64,000 bases of DNA from Phoronis australis (lineage: Eukaryota; Phoronida; Phoronidae). Each line of letters starts with the position of its first letter. The stretch's first letter is position 1. The notes below the pieces were generated by a model. It made no database searches and was not told the DNA's origin. It was given only the letters and a program-made list of their open reading frames with translations. The DNA lies in NCBI GenBank assembly GCA_002633005.1, contig NMRA01000011.1, forward strand, positions 95,400 through 159,399, read 5' to 3'. The translations under genes and the position numbers were made by a program. Shown one piece after another: positions 1 to 12,400 of this stretch.

Positions 1-44
1 TGATAACGCTGTTCCTTTGTTGAGCGCTCTTGCTGCATTGATGT

Positions 45-390
45 TGGTTTATCTTCTATTGAACTAGACTGTAGCCCATTTCTTATTGATTTATGACATC
101 TAAGTTCATCATATGAATGTTGTGATGTTGTTCATCATCGCCACCACCATCATCATATTCGTCATCATCGTCATCATCTTCGTCATCATCTCCGTCGTTG
201 TCTTTTCCGTTAATTTCGCTTAGTGTCGCACAAGACTGTAACCTTTTTCTTACTGATTTCGGACTTCTACGTTCGTCATGTGTATGTTATTATTACTTCT
301 TTTGTTCATCCTCGCACCCATCATCGTCATATTCGTCATCTTCGTCATCTTTATCGTCATCTTTTTGGTTAATTTCGCCAAGGTTCGCTC
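45..390. repeat. Tandem duplication of about 167 bp carrying a CAT/CGT microsatellite
   Basis: The word agactgta occurs at 66 and again at 233, and the following sequence runs in parallel in both copies. Each copy holds a tcatcatcg-type trinucleotide tract (121-190 and 308-367) and ends with ttaatttcgc. It is diverged and not coding. Confidence 0.7.
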
Positions 391-1315
391 CTCGGAGCGC
401 TTTCATTTTTTTTGAAATCGTCACGTGCAATAAAAGACCAAAGTTTCCGTGTCAATTCAGAAAACAGACTTGTGGTCTTTACTTTTCACTTATATATAAT
501 TATTTGTTTTTTATATAAACTAATAAAGAATCTTAACACGAGTGTACACGGCGGAATTATTCAATTGTCTTCACGATATGAAGGAGCATATCATGTCAAT
601 TCTGAGCAAATTGATCCCAAGTTCTGGCATCATGCGGAGAAAATGGATTGCGCCCATGCATTTGGCGAGTCAAACAGATAATCGCTATTATTATTTTTGT
701 GAAGAAGTACCCCGGGGATACTGCGTACTCAGTCGAAACGCATGTACTACGGTGAGGGAGCTACAAATAATTGAACTGCACTAAGTATTCAGGACTTTTA
801 AGTCAAAACATTTGCTTGCAGTAAGGGATGGATATGTCAGAAGGGCGGTCTTTTGAAATTTTTTGTACGCCAGTGCGGTGCAAAAATTTACGGAGTGACA
901 ATACTTCACGAGATGCGTAGGCTATTTTTAGGGCGAATTAACTATATCCACCTGTGACAAGTTTCAAGGAGTCCACAGCCATGTAAAGATAACTCTGGAC
1001 ACAGGGTTGCGTTTATTCGTATTTACTAACCGTGGTTACTGTACATGTTTGTCGTTGATGGGACTGGCTCTTAAGTCGTAAATTGAACATGTACATGTAA
1101 GTGTAACACGAGATGAGCTGAAGGAAGACGTTTGTATGAAAAACACGTGGAATTACAGAGTTAGTCGGAACCCAAGTGTGATAGATGACCGCTTGCAACG
1201 ATACTCTATAATATACTACAATGTCTTTGCAACTTGACCGAAACGACAGGCAATCAAGACGTTACGTGTATTTTTACTGATTAGCCCGGTGCCCTACCAT
1301 GTTTACCACAGCTAC

Positions 1316-1445
1316 CGAAGGCGTGAAGAAAGCGTGAGGTAAGCGTGACGGAGGCGCGAAGAAAGCGTGAACGAGGCGTGAGGAAGGCGATAACTAAACC
1401 GGAGGTAAGCACGAGGACTACCTGGAGAGTAGGCGTGAGGCGACC
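1316..1445. repeat. Degenerate minisatellite of GCGTGA units
   Basis: Imperfect 8-12 bp units of the form aggcgtgaggaa recur, densest at 1316-1390. There is no coding signal. Confidence 0.6.
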
Positions 1446-1589
1446 ATGACTGATTTCTGTCACGCCTGCGTTCCGGTTGCGCTCCGGTCTGGCCAGGCGT
1501 GAGGTAGCCCAGACGAAGTCTAAAAATTCAGTGGCTGTACTGTATGTGCCCAAAATAATCTGCCACATTCGCCTGAAACGAGTGCTGAA

Positions 1590-2130
1590 AGATTCCATGA
1601 TCATTGTAGTAAAAAATCATGACTGCTAATACTAGCACAATTCATCGTCGTAGTCAGTGGCGGATTTAGAGGAGGGTCATGGCCCCTTCCCCCCTAAAAC
1701 TCCCAGATTTCATTTGGTAATTCAGGGGTGGGAATATCTGACAGGCAAAATCCTAATACTCTGCCCTGGCCCCCCTAACCAAAAATCCTGGATCCGCCCC
1801 TGATAGTAGCTAGCAAGACCTTTCTCATCTGCTGAGTACAAATAGAATTCACGATCATAATACAGGTAGCTATAGAATTGCCCATCCTGACGCATGACAT
1901 GAGTATGAACAGAATTCATCATCATAGCTAGAATGACTTGTGACTGCTGAGTACAAACAGAATTTACAATCATAGTGCGGGTTGCTGGAGTGGCCTGACA
2001 TGACTGTTGAGTACAAACAGAACTATAATTCCACGATCATAGTACAGCTAGCTAGGATGACTTGTCGTGACTGACAAGTATGGACAGAATTCACCTTCGT
2101 AGTAGCTAGAATGACTCATGGCTGGTCATC
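1590..2130. repeat. Degenerate tandem array, unit about 65-75 bp
   Basis: Repeats carry tgactgctgagtacaaacag, gaattcacgatcatagt and agctagaatgac blocks, at about 1610, 1829, 1894, 1941, 1996 and 2065. The MITE at 1655-1802 interrupts one unit. Confidence 0.65.
1655..1802. mobile_element. GGATCCGCC-type MITE, 148 bp
   Basis: It begins CAGTGGCGGATTTAGAGG and ends GGATCCGCCCCTG, with imperfect inverted termini and G/C-run subterminal blocks. Its minus strand translates to the GRIQDFWLGG-like peptide often seen in predicted proteins carrying this repeat. It sits inside the degenerate tandem array at 1590-2130; TAGT occurs on both sides. Confidence 0.75.
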
Positions 2131-3086
2131 GCCCATCATGATTTGTGAAACTGTTTTATTCCCATTACTTTTAACGTTTACTGTTGCACTATTTGCCATT
2201 TCAGTTTCAGTCAAGCTGCATTTCACGGAATCATTGCTGGATCTTGCTTTTAATCAAATTTTGTACTGTATAATTTGCTAGTCTTGTGAAGGGAAAATTA
2301 AGTAGTTAAAACATTACAGCATAAGTTTGTTTGGCATGTTTCAATAGCGTGTTGTCGGGTGGTCGCACCATGCTGAGTTTGCATAGACTTCTCCGAGAGA
2401 TGAGCCCCACTGTTGCTGTTTTAGTTGCCATTTTGCCTCATAACTTATAAAATTCAGCATTTTAATGAAAATTGCACTGTGAACGCCACAAAATTTGACT
2501 GCTACTCTTCAATGATTTTACTTACCTTTGGTGGCTACTCGTGTGTTGGTGGTTGAAATTTTGAAAACTACTCATAGTAGAATGTTTTTGGAGATTGCTC
2601 GACAGCCAGAAAAGTTACATTATTTGGCTTTTGGTCAAAGTTTTCAAGTATGAGACGGAGGTTATTAAGAGCATTTTTTATCTAATGTTGAAAACTAGGG
2701 AACCTTGAGATGTCACTTGATATGCAGCCGTTCTGTAAAGTTACTTGTTTTACAAACTGAGATGCGTTGAGCTCCAAACTCATGGCTGTTGACTAGATCC
2801 ATTGTGGACTCAGATTTGCCATGCCTTTTAATTCAAATTGTCTTCGTACACAAAACAGTTTTCTTAAAGCTGGATTGCTGAATACTGCGAATTGGCCGCA
2901 TCTTAGATTTACTCGGTTACACCATAAAAACAATTTGAAAAGGTTTTATATTGAATAGACTAGTGATTGCGTCTACAGCAAGAACAACTTGTAATGCTTT
3001 CGTGTCTAAAGTCAGTAACTCTCTACTCTTGTTAGTGCATGCCACTGTAAACCTCGCTATGACAACAGAATCTTGCATTAAGTAAA

Positions 3087-3092
3087 TTTATT
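3087..3092 (-). terminator. Candidate ADHFE1 poly(A) signal (AATAAA)
   Basis: TTTATT on the plus strand reads AATAAA in the gene's sense, about 263 bases past the stop codon. It is the nearest canonical signal I noticed downstream. The 3' UTR would then be roughly 280 bases. Confidence 0.45.
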
Positions 3093-3194
3093 GCATAATC
3101 AAAGTATAACATTAAAATATATAAGATAAATCATTTCAACAAATTTAGATGCATGTCACAATAAAATATATATCATTCACAAAGACTAGTGATT

Positions 3195-3243
3195 GCGTAC
3201 ACGGCGCACCTGATGGCGTACACGGCGCACCTGATGGCGTACG
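3195..3243. repeat. 21-bp minisatellite, 2.3 copies, in the ADHFE1 3' UTR
   Basis: The unit gcgtacacggcgcacctgatg starts at 3195 and 3216 and begins a third, broken copy at 3237. A shared word gactagtgattgcgt also occurs just before it and again near 2959. Confidence 0.8.
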
Positions 3244-3354
3244 GCAGTACAATAAAGCTAATGCCTCACAAATAATTTCAAAATTTGATAATTATATAAC
3301 TTCATCATTCATTCGGGTCATGGTAGTAATTTTTATAAAAGGTAGTAGTCCTGA

Positions 3355-3438
3355 TCAATACACTGTCATTGAATTTTCGAAGAGAGAAGCCAGGTCCTCT
3401 TCAGTCTGGGGTCGAGGAGCCAGCTTAGTAACCCGATG
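3355..3438 (-). CDS. ADHFE1: ADHFE1 coding exon 14 (C-terminus and stop)
   Basis: It encodes residues 458-484, including [20 protein letters not shown], then TGA at 3357-3355. The acceptor is CTTTTTCAG. The human protein ends in the same [10 protein letters not shown]-type tail. Confidence 0.95.
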   Translation of the reverse strand, partial: HRVTKLAPRPQTEEDLASLFENSMTVY

Positions 3439-6400
3439 CTGAAAAAGATGTAAAGCGTACATGTACATCGTGTTTATGAATTTGTAACTTTTGGAATGAG
3501 CTCGTAGATTTAATTGTCCAGTGTTGTACATGGCTGCTGTCAGAGAGTTAATATCAAGTGCCATCATTATTTCACACATGATGAATGGAACGCCAGGCCG
3601 CTAAGTGTTCATTTCTGAATTTTCTTCAATAGCAATGATTTAGGCAAAGTGCATGGAGCAACACCAGTCGAGATGTTGAAATTTAGCCAGCATTAAAACA
3701 GATTGTAGACAAAAGGAAATGGAAGTCTAGGCTTTGTGCATCAAGAGTTTGTCAAATTCCGACATTGTCCAATTTAATTTTTGAACTACTGTACTAGGTA
3801 AATTGCAAAGGATGTGACATTGTCTTAGTGCAGTTCTGCATTCGGGTCAGGAGTCGAGAAGAGCAGGAAACTGATGGGTAAATATTCTAAACTGCTCCTT
3901 CGCGATGCTGAAGGCAGTGTACTGACTCATTGCATGGAGCCACAGTATCACATGCAATGTAGCTATGGACATTTTCTTACAAACAGTTAACATTGGGGAA
4001 GAACAGTTTAGCCCAAAACATATACCCAGTCGCATCTTTTTCCCCAATACAAGCCAGAGTAGAGTTCAGTAATGCTAGCCCCTTGTTGAAATCTGGCAAA
4101 AATTATGTGTTCTCATTTAAAATACATGGCAATATCACGTACTCTCACGAAGTCTTGGTTTTTAGCGAGGTCCTAGTATTACTGAACTCTACCCTGACCT
4201 ATAAATAACTATTGTAAGACATAACTCTTTGGTAAAAAAATGTGAGGGGCATGCTAAATTGTTCTTACTGTATAAGATGCTCTCGTGTATGCTATGACCG
4301 ACTGCACTGCATAGGGATGACCGTGGTCAAGGACAACCAAAGTAGAATATTTTTCATGTTCGGTTTGTGAGTTTTGTAGAGTTTATAGGTCCAAATGGTG
4401 GATAAACGTCATTACATGTCCTCCACTATTATTCCCATTACCAGACCACTTTTTCGTAGCTGGACCCCACCCTATGTGATTATCAACAACACACTTAACT
4501 TGACTGTCATACCTGTGGCAGTGTGCCCTTGACCAGGTCCGGTATATCTTGGCTGGTGTAACCCACAGCTTTCAGTCCATCATCCACTTTCATGTCCATC
4601 ATATAAGTTCTGAGGACCTCGCCCAGCACCTTGCCAGCGTCGGCCAACTTCTTGCCTCGAATGTCAGCTCCTGGCATAGACAAAACACATTGGTTCATGC
4701 CATCTTGCATCAATGTCCTTCTTGTCAGAATTACAATGAAGATTACTTTTAGTTATACTCAGTAATATCCATGATTCACACGAATTCTACCACTACAGCG
4801 AGACTTCACAGTGTAGCGATTAGCTTTTTTCCACCGAAAGGAAACTAAAGCACTACATACAGCTACAGCTGCAGCAGTTTCTCAGGGCTAAGCACATAAT
4901 TACCCCCAAAAACCAAAGATCTGGAAATGGACTGCATCTAATGTAGTACAATCCAGTTACCGGCTATTTTGTGAAACGAACCAATGAGGTAGCAACCATA
5001 CGCCTGGAGGAACAGGTGCCCAGCTGCCATCCAGTGATTTCAGCGCATCATCATAACGACTGCACATATTGTCCACACCCAAATGTTTGATGGTGTAATC
5101 CATGCAGGGATACATTACCAAGAATCTCAGCTGCCTCCAGGTGTCTCTCTGGACACATGGGAGCACAGAAGTTGAACACAGCTGGAGCGGACAAAACAAC
5201 TGACAATCCATGAGGCTGAAATGTTAAGATAAATGAATGGTAAAAGAATCAAGCTTGATTGCATCCCTTAGGCTAAAAGTGCATTTGGTTTTGGTCCGAT
5301 GGTTTTGAAAATTAACTCAGTATTTCCGAGTTGTTTCCTTTCAAAGACAAATTTACTTAAAAGCAGCTTATTACAATGTAAGTGATGCTTCAAAGTCTTT
5401 TTACCGAAAATTCGCCTGACATTGACTTATGTGGTGCAGCAGTATCATTTTATTTTAATTTTACAAAAACTTATACGATAACAGTTTAAGGTGCGACAAC
5501 GCTTTCTTATTCACTACTTACAAGGTGCAGACCAGAATCAAATAAGCTTCTATTGCCCTTACAGAGAAGCTATACAAAGTTTTTTACTTGTTACCATTTA
5601 GATGGGTATGTGCTATTCAAAACACTCGAAACAGTTTACAGCAGCGATGCTTACAATAAGAAGCAAGCCGAGACACAAAATCTTCCAACAAAATGGCTAA
5701 ACCCTATTACAGTCGGCGAAACGTGCCAAAGCTTGTTTCTAAGCCGACTTTCTGTTTATAGCTACAGTAGAACTTGCACAAATCAGATCAAAACTGGACT
5801 ATTATTATAAGGAGGTTTTAGCCATGCACTAGATGAAATTCCACTTAACGGAACGGTTCAATGCACAAAGTTGCATTTTCTAATAAAAGAACAGTCCATT
5901 TCTTTTCAACTGGAATCCGGTTCAATTCTGACAATTTTGACAATATCTCAACAGACGTTACATGTTATCAAAATCACTGTAAATTACTTTGCAAAGTCCA
6001 ATCACAATTATTTTTGGATGCTAGTTACAATTATAATGCTTCATTAAACTCTAGCTAAATTTAAACAAAAAACGTTTACATAAGTTCGTCACCTGAGCTG
6101 CTGAGTAATTTGAGGAAGAAGTTCCTCCAAGTTGAGCAGTCCGACAAAGTTCTGCCAGTATAACCAGCTTATTTTGAAATTACAGTCGTAGAATAACAAA
6201 TAACTCACCACCATAGCATGATCATCAGGATAATCTTGAGCTCTGTACGTCTTCACATTACCAGCTATAGCATAGGACATACCATGGCTGTTAGGAAACG
6301 AAACAATGTATGGTGAGCAGTCTTTTATATTATGTAGAACAGTGTTATAGGTACAGGCAAGTGGAATTTTATTTCATCAAATTTCTCCACAAATTTGTAC

Positions 6401-9400
6401 ATGTTAAAATTTTAGTAGGTGGTTATCGTGATTATATGGTATGGCACTCATCGAACATTTGCTAAATTTTCAGACATCTGTAGTTTTAATAGTAAAAAAG
6501 TCTACTTTTATAAACAGAAAAATTGCAAATTCAGTTTTTAAATAATGAAGCAGCAATAAGCCTGCTTTCCGTCGAAGGATACATGTAAGTGATTTGATTT
6601 AGACTATTCGCCAATATAAAATGGTCTCAACTTGATTTCTGTGTTTGCAAAGAACTGACATCTCGCTATTGCTCGAGATTCGTGTCCCACAGTGTCACAC
6701 TGAAAAACCCTCGAGTCGGGTTTCTATCTCGTCAACTCGGTTTTAACTGTATATTAATAAAATAAAAACGGTTCCAAGTGACCAGTGCAATGGGCCCCAC
6801 ATGCGTGACCTAAGCACGTCTGGTACAATGTGTATCTGACCGCCTGCAATTATTTTTTATATTACTCGAGACCATGCTCAGCAAGTAAAATGACACGCCG
6901 TGACAAGTCAACTTATAGAGCCTTATCGTGAGCAATAACAAACTGTCAAGTTCTTTCCAAGCCCACAAATGGCACCTATTTTGCCTAAGAAACAATTCAA
7001 GACCAAGTTCACCAATGGTAAGTGGTCAAATTCAAGCAAATCGGGATTATGGCATGAAATCGCCCAATACAGGTCTTATCATAGTCACAGCACTAAAAGA
7101 ATTTGAGATGCTCCTCTGTACGAAGAGTGGCTGATGTAGACTCCCTTCTGGTCACAATTCCGAATCCACCTGGTGAAACTAACCAACTTGAAAATGTGTA
7201 TCAAAATCAAACTTGGATAGGGTTGAGCTGTGGTAAAAGCGGGAAATTTGTGCTAGTTTGGGAGATCAAGCCCCTGTAATGACCTGTTAGCAAAACCGGA
7301 AGTCCTACAATTTTCCCGAGGTTGACATCGGAGAGAACTTCGAGAAAATTGCCATGTATACAGTCAGTTATACACGTTTGCCTCAGTCTTGAGATAGAAA
7401 ATGTTTACATACCAAACTGTACTCAAAAAGGTTCAAGGACTGTGTAATTCGCACTTTCGGAGATAGTCTTACAATTCTTTAAAACCAGTACGACGATGGT
7501 GATTCTCATGCACTAGCAGTATACGCTAAAGATTAGTCTTACACCCACAAAATTATGTTAATTCACAAAGTCTTAAGTGGAAATTTTCAAATCAAATAAT
7601 AAAGGAATTTGGAAGCAATGCCTTGTACACACAAATAAGTAGCCCCTAACTACTGTATATTAAGTCCTTGAACCTTATTTTGACACGATCAGTTCGTGCA
7701 TACTTACCACAAGTGCACTCCAGCATTACCAAAACCAATCCCTGCAAACGTACTAGCCAAATGCATGTTCTTTCTAGCTTCCATGTCATTGGAATCATAC
7801 ACCGACCTGCAATAAAAAACATGTGAGCCATTTAAAACTTATTTGCTGCCCACACATTTTATGATTTAAAGTAATATTGATCATAACTTCTCACCCCCCC
7901 CCCACTTCAAGTCATGCTAAAAATACTAGTAAGAATTTGGGAGTTTGTGAGCCTAATTACTTGATGGAGTACAATTGGTATTGTAATTGGTGTCAATATT
8001 TCAAGTATTAATGTAAAAACAGGTACAAAATCGACTTGGGTCAATGAAATAGCTTATAGATGTGAAATTCGCAATGATGTGTCCTTAACTCAAATTAGAT
8101 GGAAAGAACAGACCATTTGTTGTTGCTCAAGATCTGGGCCTGGGGTCTAATGTGTCTAGTACTAAAATGTCTCCTTGAAAACTAATTCATTACCTGGCAC
8201 TCATCGAATAAACTTCCGCATAAGTACAGGAATTAAGCTGCATGATTGGTAAAATTTTGAGATTAGTGTTTATCCCGGGCCTCAGCTTGTTACAGTAAAA
8301 ACAAAGCATGGTTTCAAACAATAAACAAAACACTTAGAAGTTCTTTCCAAGCCAGGAAACCACTTCTCATCAGATGAAGGGACTAGTTGAGATCTGTTCT
8401 ATAGCAACCAGCAGTCAAAGTGGAAAGTTGGTTTCTTTCAAGGAATGAGGGTTTATAGCTACTAAAAGCTTTTATCTCCCTCAGTCACTCCTCAGGGATG
8501 ATACGGGCATCCTTATCACGCAGCGTTGGGATACTTCCGGGAGGATAAGAACATGCTTTTCAAGCAGTGTTTGGACACTTCCGGGGCCTCTTTCTCTAAC
8601 AATATATTGGATTTTGACTTGGGCTATTAAAATCATTCTACAGATGGCTTAGCCTTATTCAGTCTCCAACTCAAAGACAAAAAACAAACGTCCAGAGCAT
8701 GCTCAAATATGCAGAAGGCAACACATTTCGAACATGATAAAAGTCGGATTTGAGCTGTTCGTAGCCAGATTTCTGACTTTGGTTGAAGACAAAGGTCGCA
8801 GGTGTTTTTTTTTTTCAACAGGAATACTACCTGTTGCAGCCCAAATCAAAAAACTTAACTAATGAACGGGGTACTACACTCTGCTTGAGCATATCAACAC
8901 TGAGAGATTAACTAAAAACTAGGGTGCCTTTAACTTTAAAAACAAAATAATGCTGTTCACCATGTGGCATTGCTAGTGAAGTCTGTGAAATCTGCAAGCG
9001 TGACTAACGCTTTACTGAACTGACGTCTGTGAGGAAAGACTACTTCATCCCTAGATCTACCGGGTCCACTTCATGACACAATTTATATTCCTCTGAACTG
9101 AGCAGTACAGTGGCAGCTAAGTGACAGAACGTGTTGTGGGTGCAAGCACTTCAGTGGTGGATTTAGAGGGGGCCATGGCACCACCCCCCCCTAAAATTCT
9201 CCCAGATTCCATTTGGCAGTTCAGTGTTGTGAATGTCTGACCGGCAAAATCCTGGCTAATACTCTGCCCTGCCCCCCCAACTCAAAATCCTGGATTCGCC
9301 CCTGCACTAAGCACCTTAGCCCAGAGCATGCAATCGACTAGATGTCCAGGCATTGCCTATACGACAAAATAGTTCCGAACTGTACTCTGATTACATAATA

Positions 9401-12400
9401 CCACATTCAGTTACATTATTAAAAATCTTAAAATGGGTACAGAGGTAATTTGTGGGTTATTTTAACACTGGAGTAATAGTTTCCTAATTTTACACACTAG
9501 GTGAATTTCATTGAATGCATCTGAAGCAAGATTCTTCACCTCAAACTTGGTTATATTCCAAACTAGAGTTGGTGATTGCTTAACATCTCATGGTTCGTAC
9601 ATGGGTTTAAAAATGCGTTTACCTTTTGAAATACTCCCTGATGATGCGTAGAGCATGCTTAGCCCACAAATCACTAATAGGGTTGCTTCCTTGATAGGCC
9701 GGGCGGTTTATAGGGTTCTCTGGACGTGGAGTGCGCTCACTGTATGGCACTGCTGTGTAAGACTCCAAGGCGTGGCTGTAAAGATGACACAAACGTCACA
9801 TAAGGCTGGTAACGAAGAAAATACGCAGTGATGATATCATATCCCCAGACGGCATGATATTTACCATCGTTTTGGTCCATGTTTTTGGTTGAAACCATTT
9901 GTTTTTCTTTAATACAATGAGTCATAAACACTCTTAATTACGAATGATAAAACAATGGACCGAATGTAGTTAATAAATGTTAACTCCATTTATTCCAGTT
10001 TGAAGTATGTCGTTTTGGCTTTACAGATAAGCACTGCATAAGACTTTAAAGTGGAACTTGCACGGTAATTCTTATCTCTGTTATTGCTTGGTCAATGTTT
10101 TTAATGATGAGTTTTGTGTCCAATATGACCACTCGCAAATCACTCAACTGTGTCCAGTAAGTATCACGAGGTGGTGTTTGGGAATGACACTACATGATGC
10201 AGGCTATGTGAACCTCCAAGCTATGTCATTAGTGCAAAAGTCACCTATTAGCAGATTTTTTTTTGTTTTCACATAATTTACAAGTTTTCAATGAATACAA
10301 TACTGCACTTTGTTTAGCGTAGATAATGTCCAAATAGCATTGTCATTTAGTTCTCATCTTTAAGCAACTTGACTGGGTATAAAAAACAAAACCAACGAGG
10401 AGGAATTATGGTTACCGACAAAACATATGATGATGAAAATTCATTCTCGAAAGCACTGCATTGAGCAGCAAGTTAAACTCTGATAACTTTAAAGTTACTG
10501 AATACCATTTTCTTCTCAATAAAAAATGTTCAATTTGACTCAAGAGACAATTACGCAATATTACTAATCAAATATTTGGAGAGTGAATCAAATGTATGTC
10601 GCCACCTGTAAATTTGCCGACAAAGTACCCCTAATGTCAATACAACTCCCAAGGGCAGACCTGCTGTAACTACAGTGCGGAAACCCTTTCTGAGCGATGC
10701 CCCCTGAGCTAAACTGATAACATGGCATAGCCTATTGAATGTCAAGTCTGTTCTATCTCAACTGAGCCAAGCTTTACTCACCACAGAACGTCAAAGCCAC
10801 TGTATGCCACTACCCTCTCAGGCATGTAGCGAGTGTGGAGGGGGTCAACAATGCCCAGCAACGGTCGAATCGCACGACTTCCAATGCCTAAACATACGAC
10901 AACAATCATATTAATGAGGGAGGAAGCAGCTAAGACCTTCACAAACGTTTACCAGAATCATTTCCAGCAATAACGGAATCAAATCATTCCTAAAACAACT
11001 AATTATTTCAAGCGGAGACAAAATCACATGAACTGTGACTGAAGTATTAAACTAGCAGTGACAGTGATTAAGCTTTTTAATCATTAAAACAAAATCCTTT
11101 ATTTCCTCTTGTTCAGCAGTTCAAAAAACAAGATATGAACTTAGTCACTAACTTTTACAAATAAATCTCAAGGCATTCCTCAATCTCGAAGTGTTTCTTA
11201 CCGTGATAAAACTTTACTTTCCGTTGTCACAAACAACATCCAGGGCATTTACAAGTCAAAAGTACTCTCAATAAAGCAGCATTTTGCCCCTATTAGGCTG
11301 TCAATTCTTAACCAAAGTGCTTTGGAGTTTAAAAAATTTACCTTACTCATCTCATCTTGAAAGTGTTGCGAAATGAGTTGGCAACCCCAATCACGGGAAA
11401 TTCGTACAGTGTGACCTTTTCGAATTAGCAGTTTTAGGGTTTGACTAACCTAAAAAATTCTAAAGTGTTTTTCCACATGTCATTGATGGTTTTGGAAAGG
11501 AACTAGAGTCCTATCACTGTGAAGAATGCCACAAGACTTGCTTCATGAGCTTAAGTGGTTTAATTCATTTTCATTTCTTGGCAGCTAACGTAGAAAATAA
11601 ATCTGAAACTAAATAAGGTGATCCAAATCCTCCCAAGGATACTATTGTTTCACGAAATGTAGAATATAAATAGGTAAATAAAACAACAAGAATGGATCAA
11701 CTGAAATTTTCGGATGTAATAACGTCCTTTGTCAACAGAAACAGAAATAAAGTAAAATCAAACACTAAACAGCTAAACAATGAGGAAGCGCACCAAGTGG
11801 AAAGGAAATGTAGTAGCTTAAAAGTACCTTGGGATCAATGCTAGTAAGATATTGCATAATTCATAACCTGGCTTACTAATTTATAACATCGATAAACCAG
11901 TCAATTTTGTAAAAGTCCAGACTGTCACTTCAAAAATAGTTATGATTACTTCTCTTAACAAAAAAACTACAGTAATTTGGTTTTAAAACGACTTGACATG
12001 TATCTAATATATGCTGCTACTTGCTATCATGGTTATGTTTACTTCTCAAAACACATAAACGGGATTTTTACTCTAAGATACCTAGTGTCCATTTGAAAAA
12101 TGCCGCCCCAATAAAAATGAGAAAATTATAAACTACTTTTACTAGCATAAATAGGTGATTGAAGACAAGACAACAACTGCCGCCTTAGACATAAAGGTCC
12201 CTCACCTGTCTTGGCTTTCAGTGGTTCATAGTCAAAGATGGACACACCTGTTGTTTCACTCCCTGTGCCAGAGGTGGTTGGTACTAAAAATAGAACACAA
12301 CAATCAAAACTTTAAGAGCTGGTGAAACAAAGACCAAATATTTTTATCAGAGTAAACGAAAATAAAGTTTACTTATGAACAAGAGATACAAATTTGGTGA

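Larger units (their letters stand above)
1..3086. other. Intergenic DNA downstream of ADHFE1
   Basis: It holds the repeats and MITE listed separately. Between 400 and 1300 and between 2130 and 3086 I see only AT-rich sequence with short frames lacking recognisable domains. Confidence 0.6.

Noticed and set aside
198-518. Serine-rich plus-strand frame
   Set aside because: It translates the trinucleotide repeat within the tandem duplication; there is no domain or splice context.
1722-1973. Minus-strand frame with GRIQDFWLGG peptide
   Set aside because: This peptide is the translation of the MITE at 1655-1802, not a gene.
4957-5211. 84-codon minus-strand frame over ADHFE1 exon 12
   Set aside because: It is in the wrong frame; the family sequence PHGLSVVL...EILG is read in another frame with proper splice sites.
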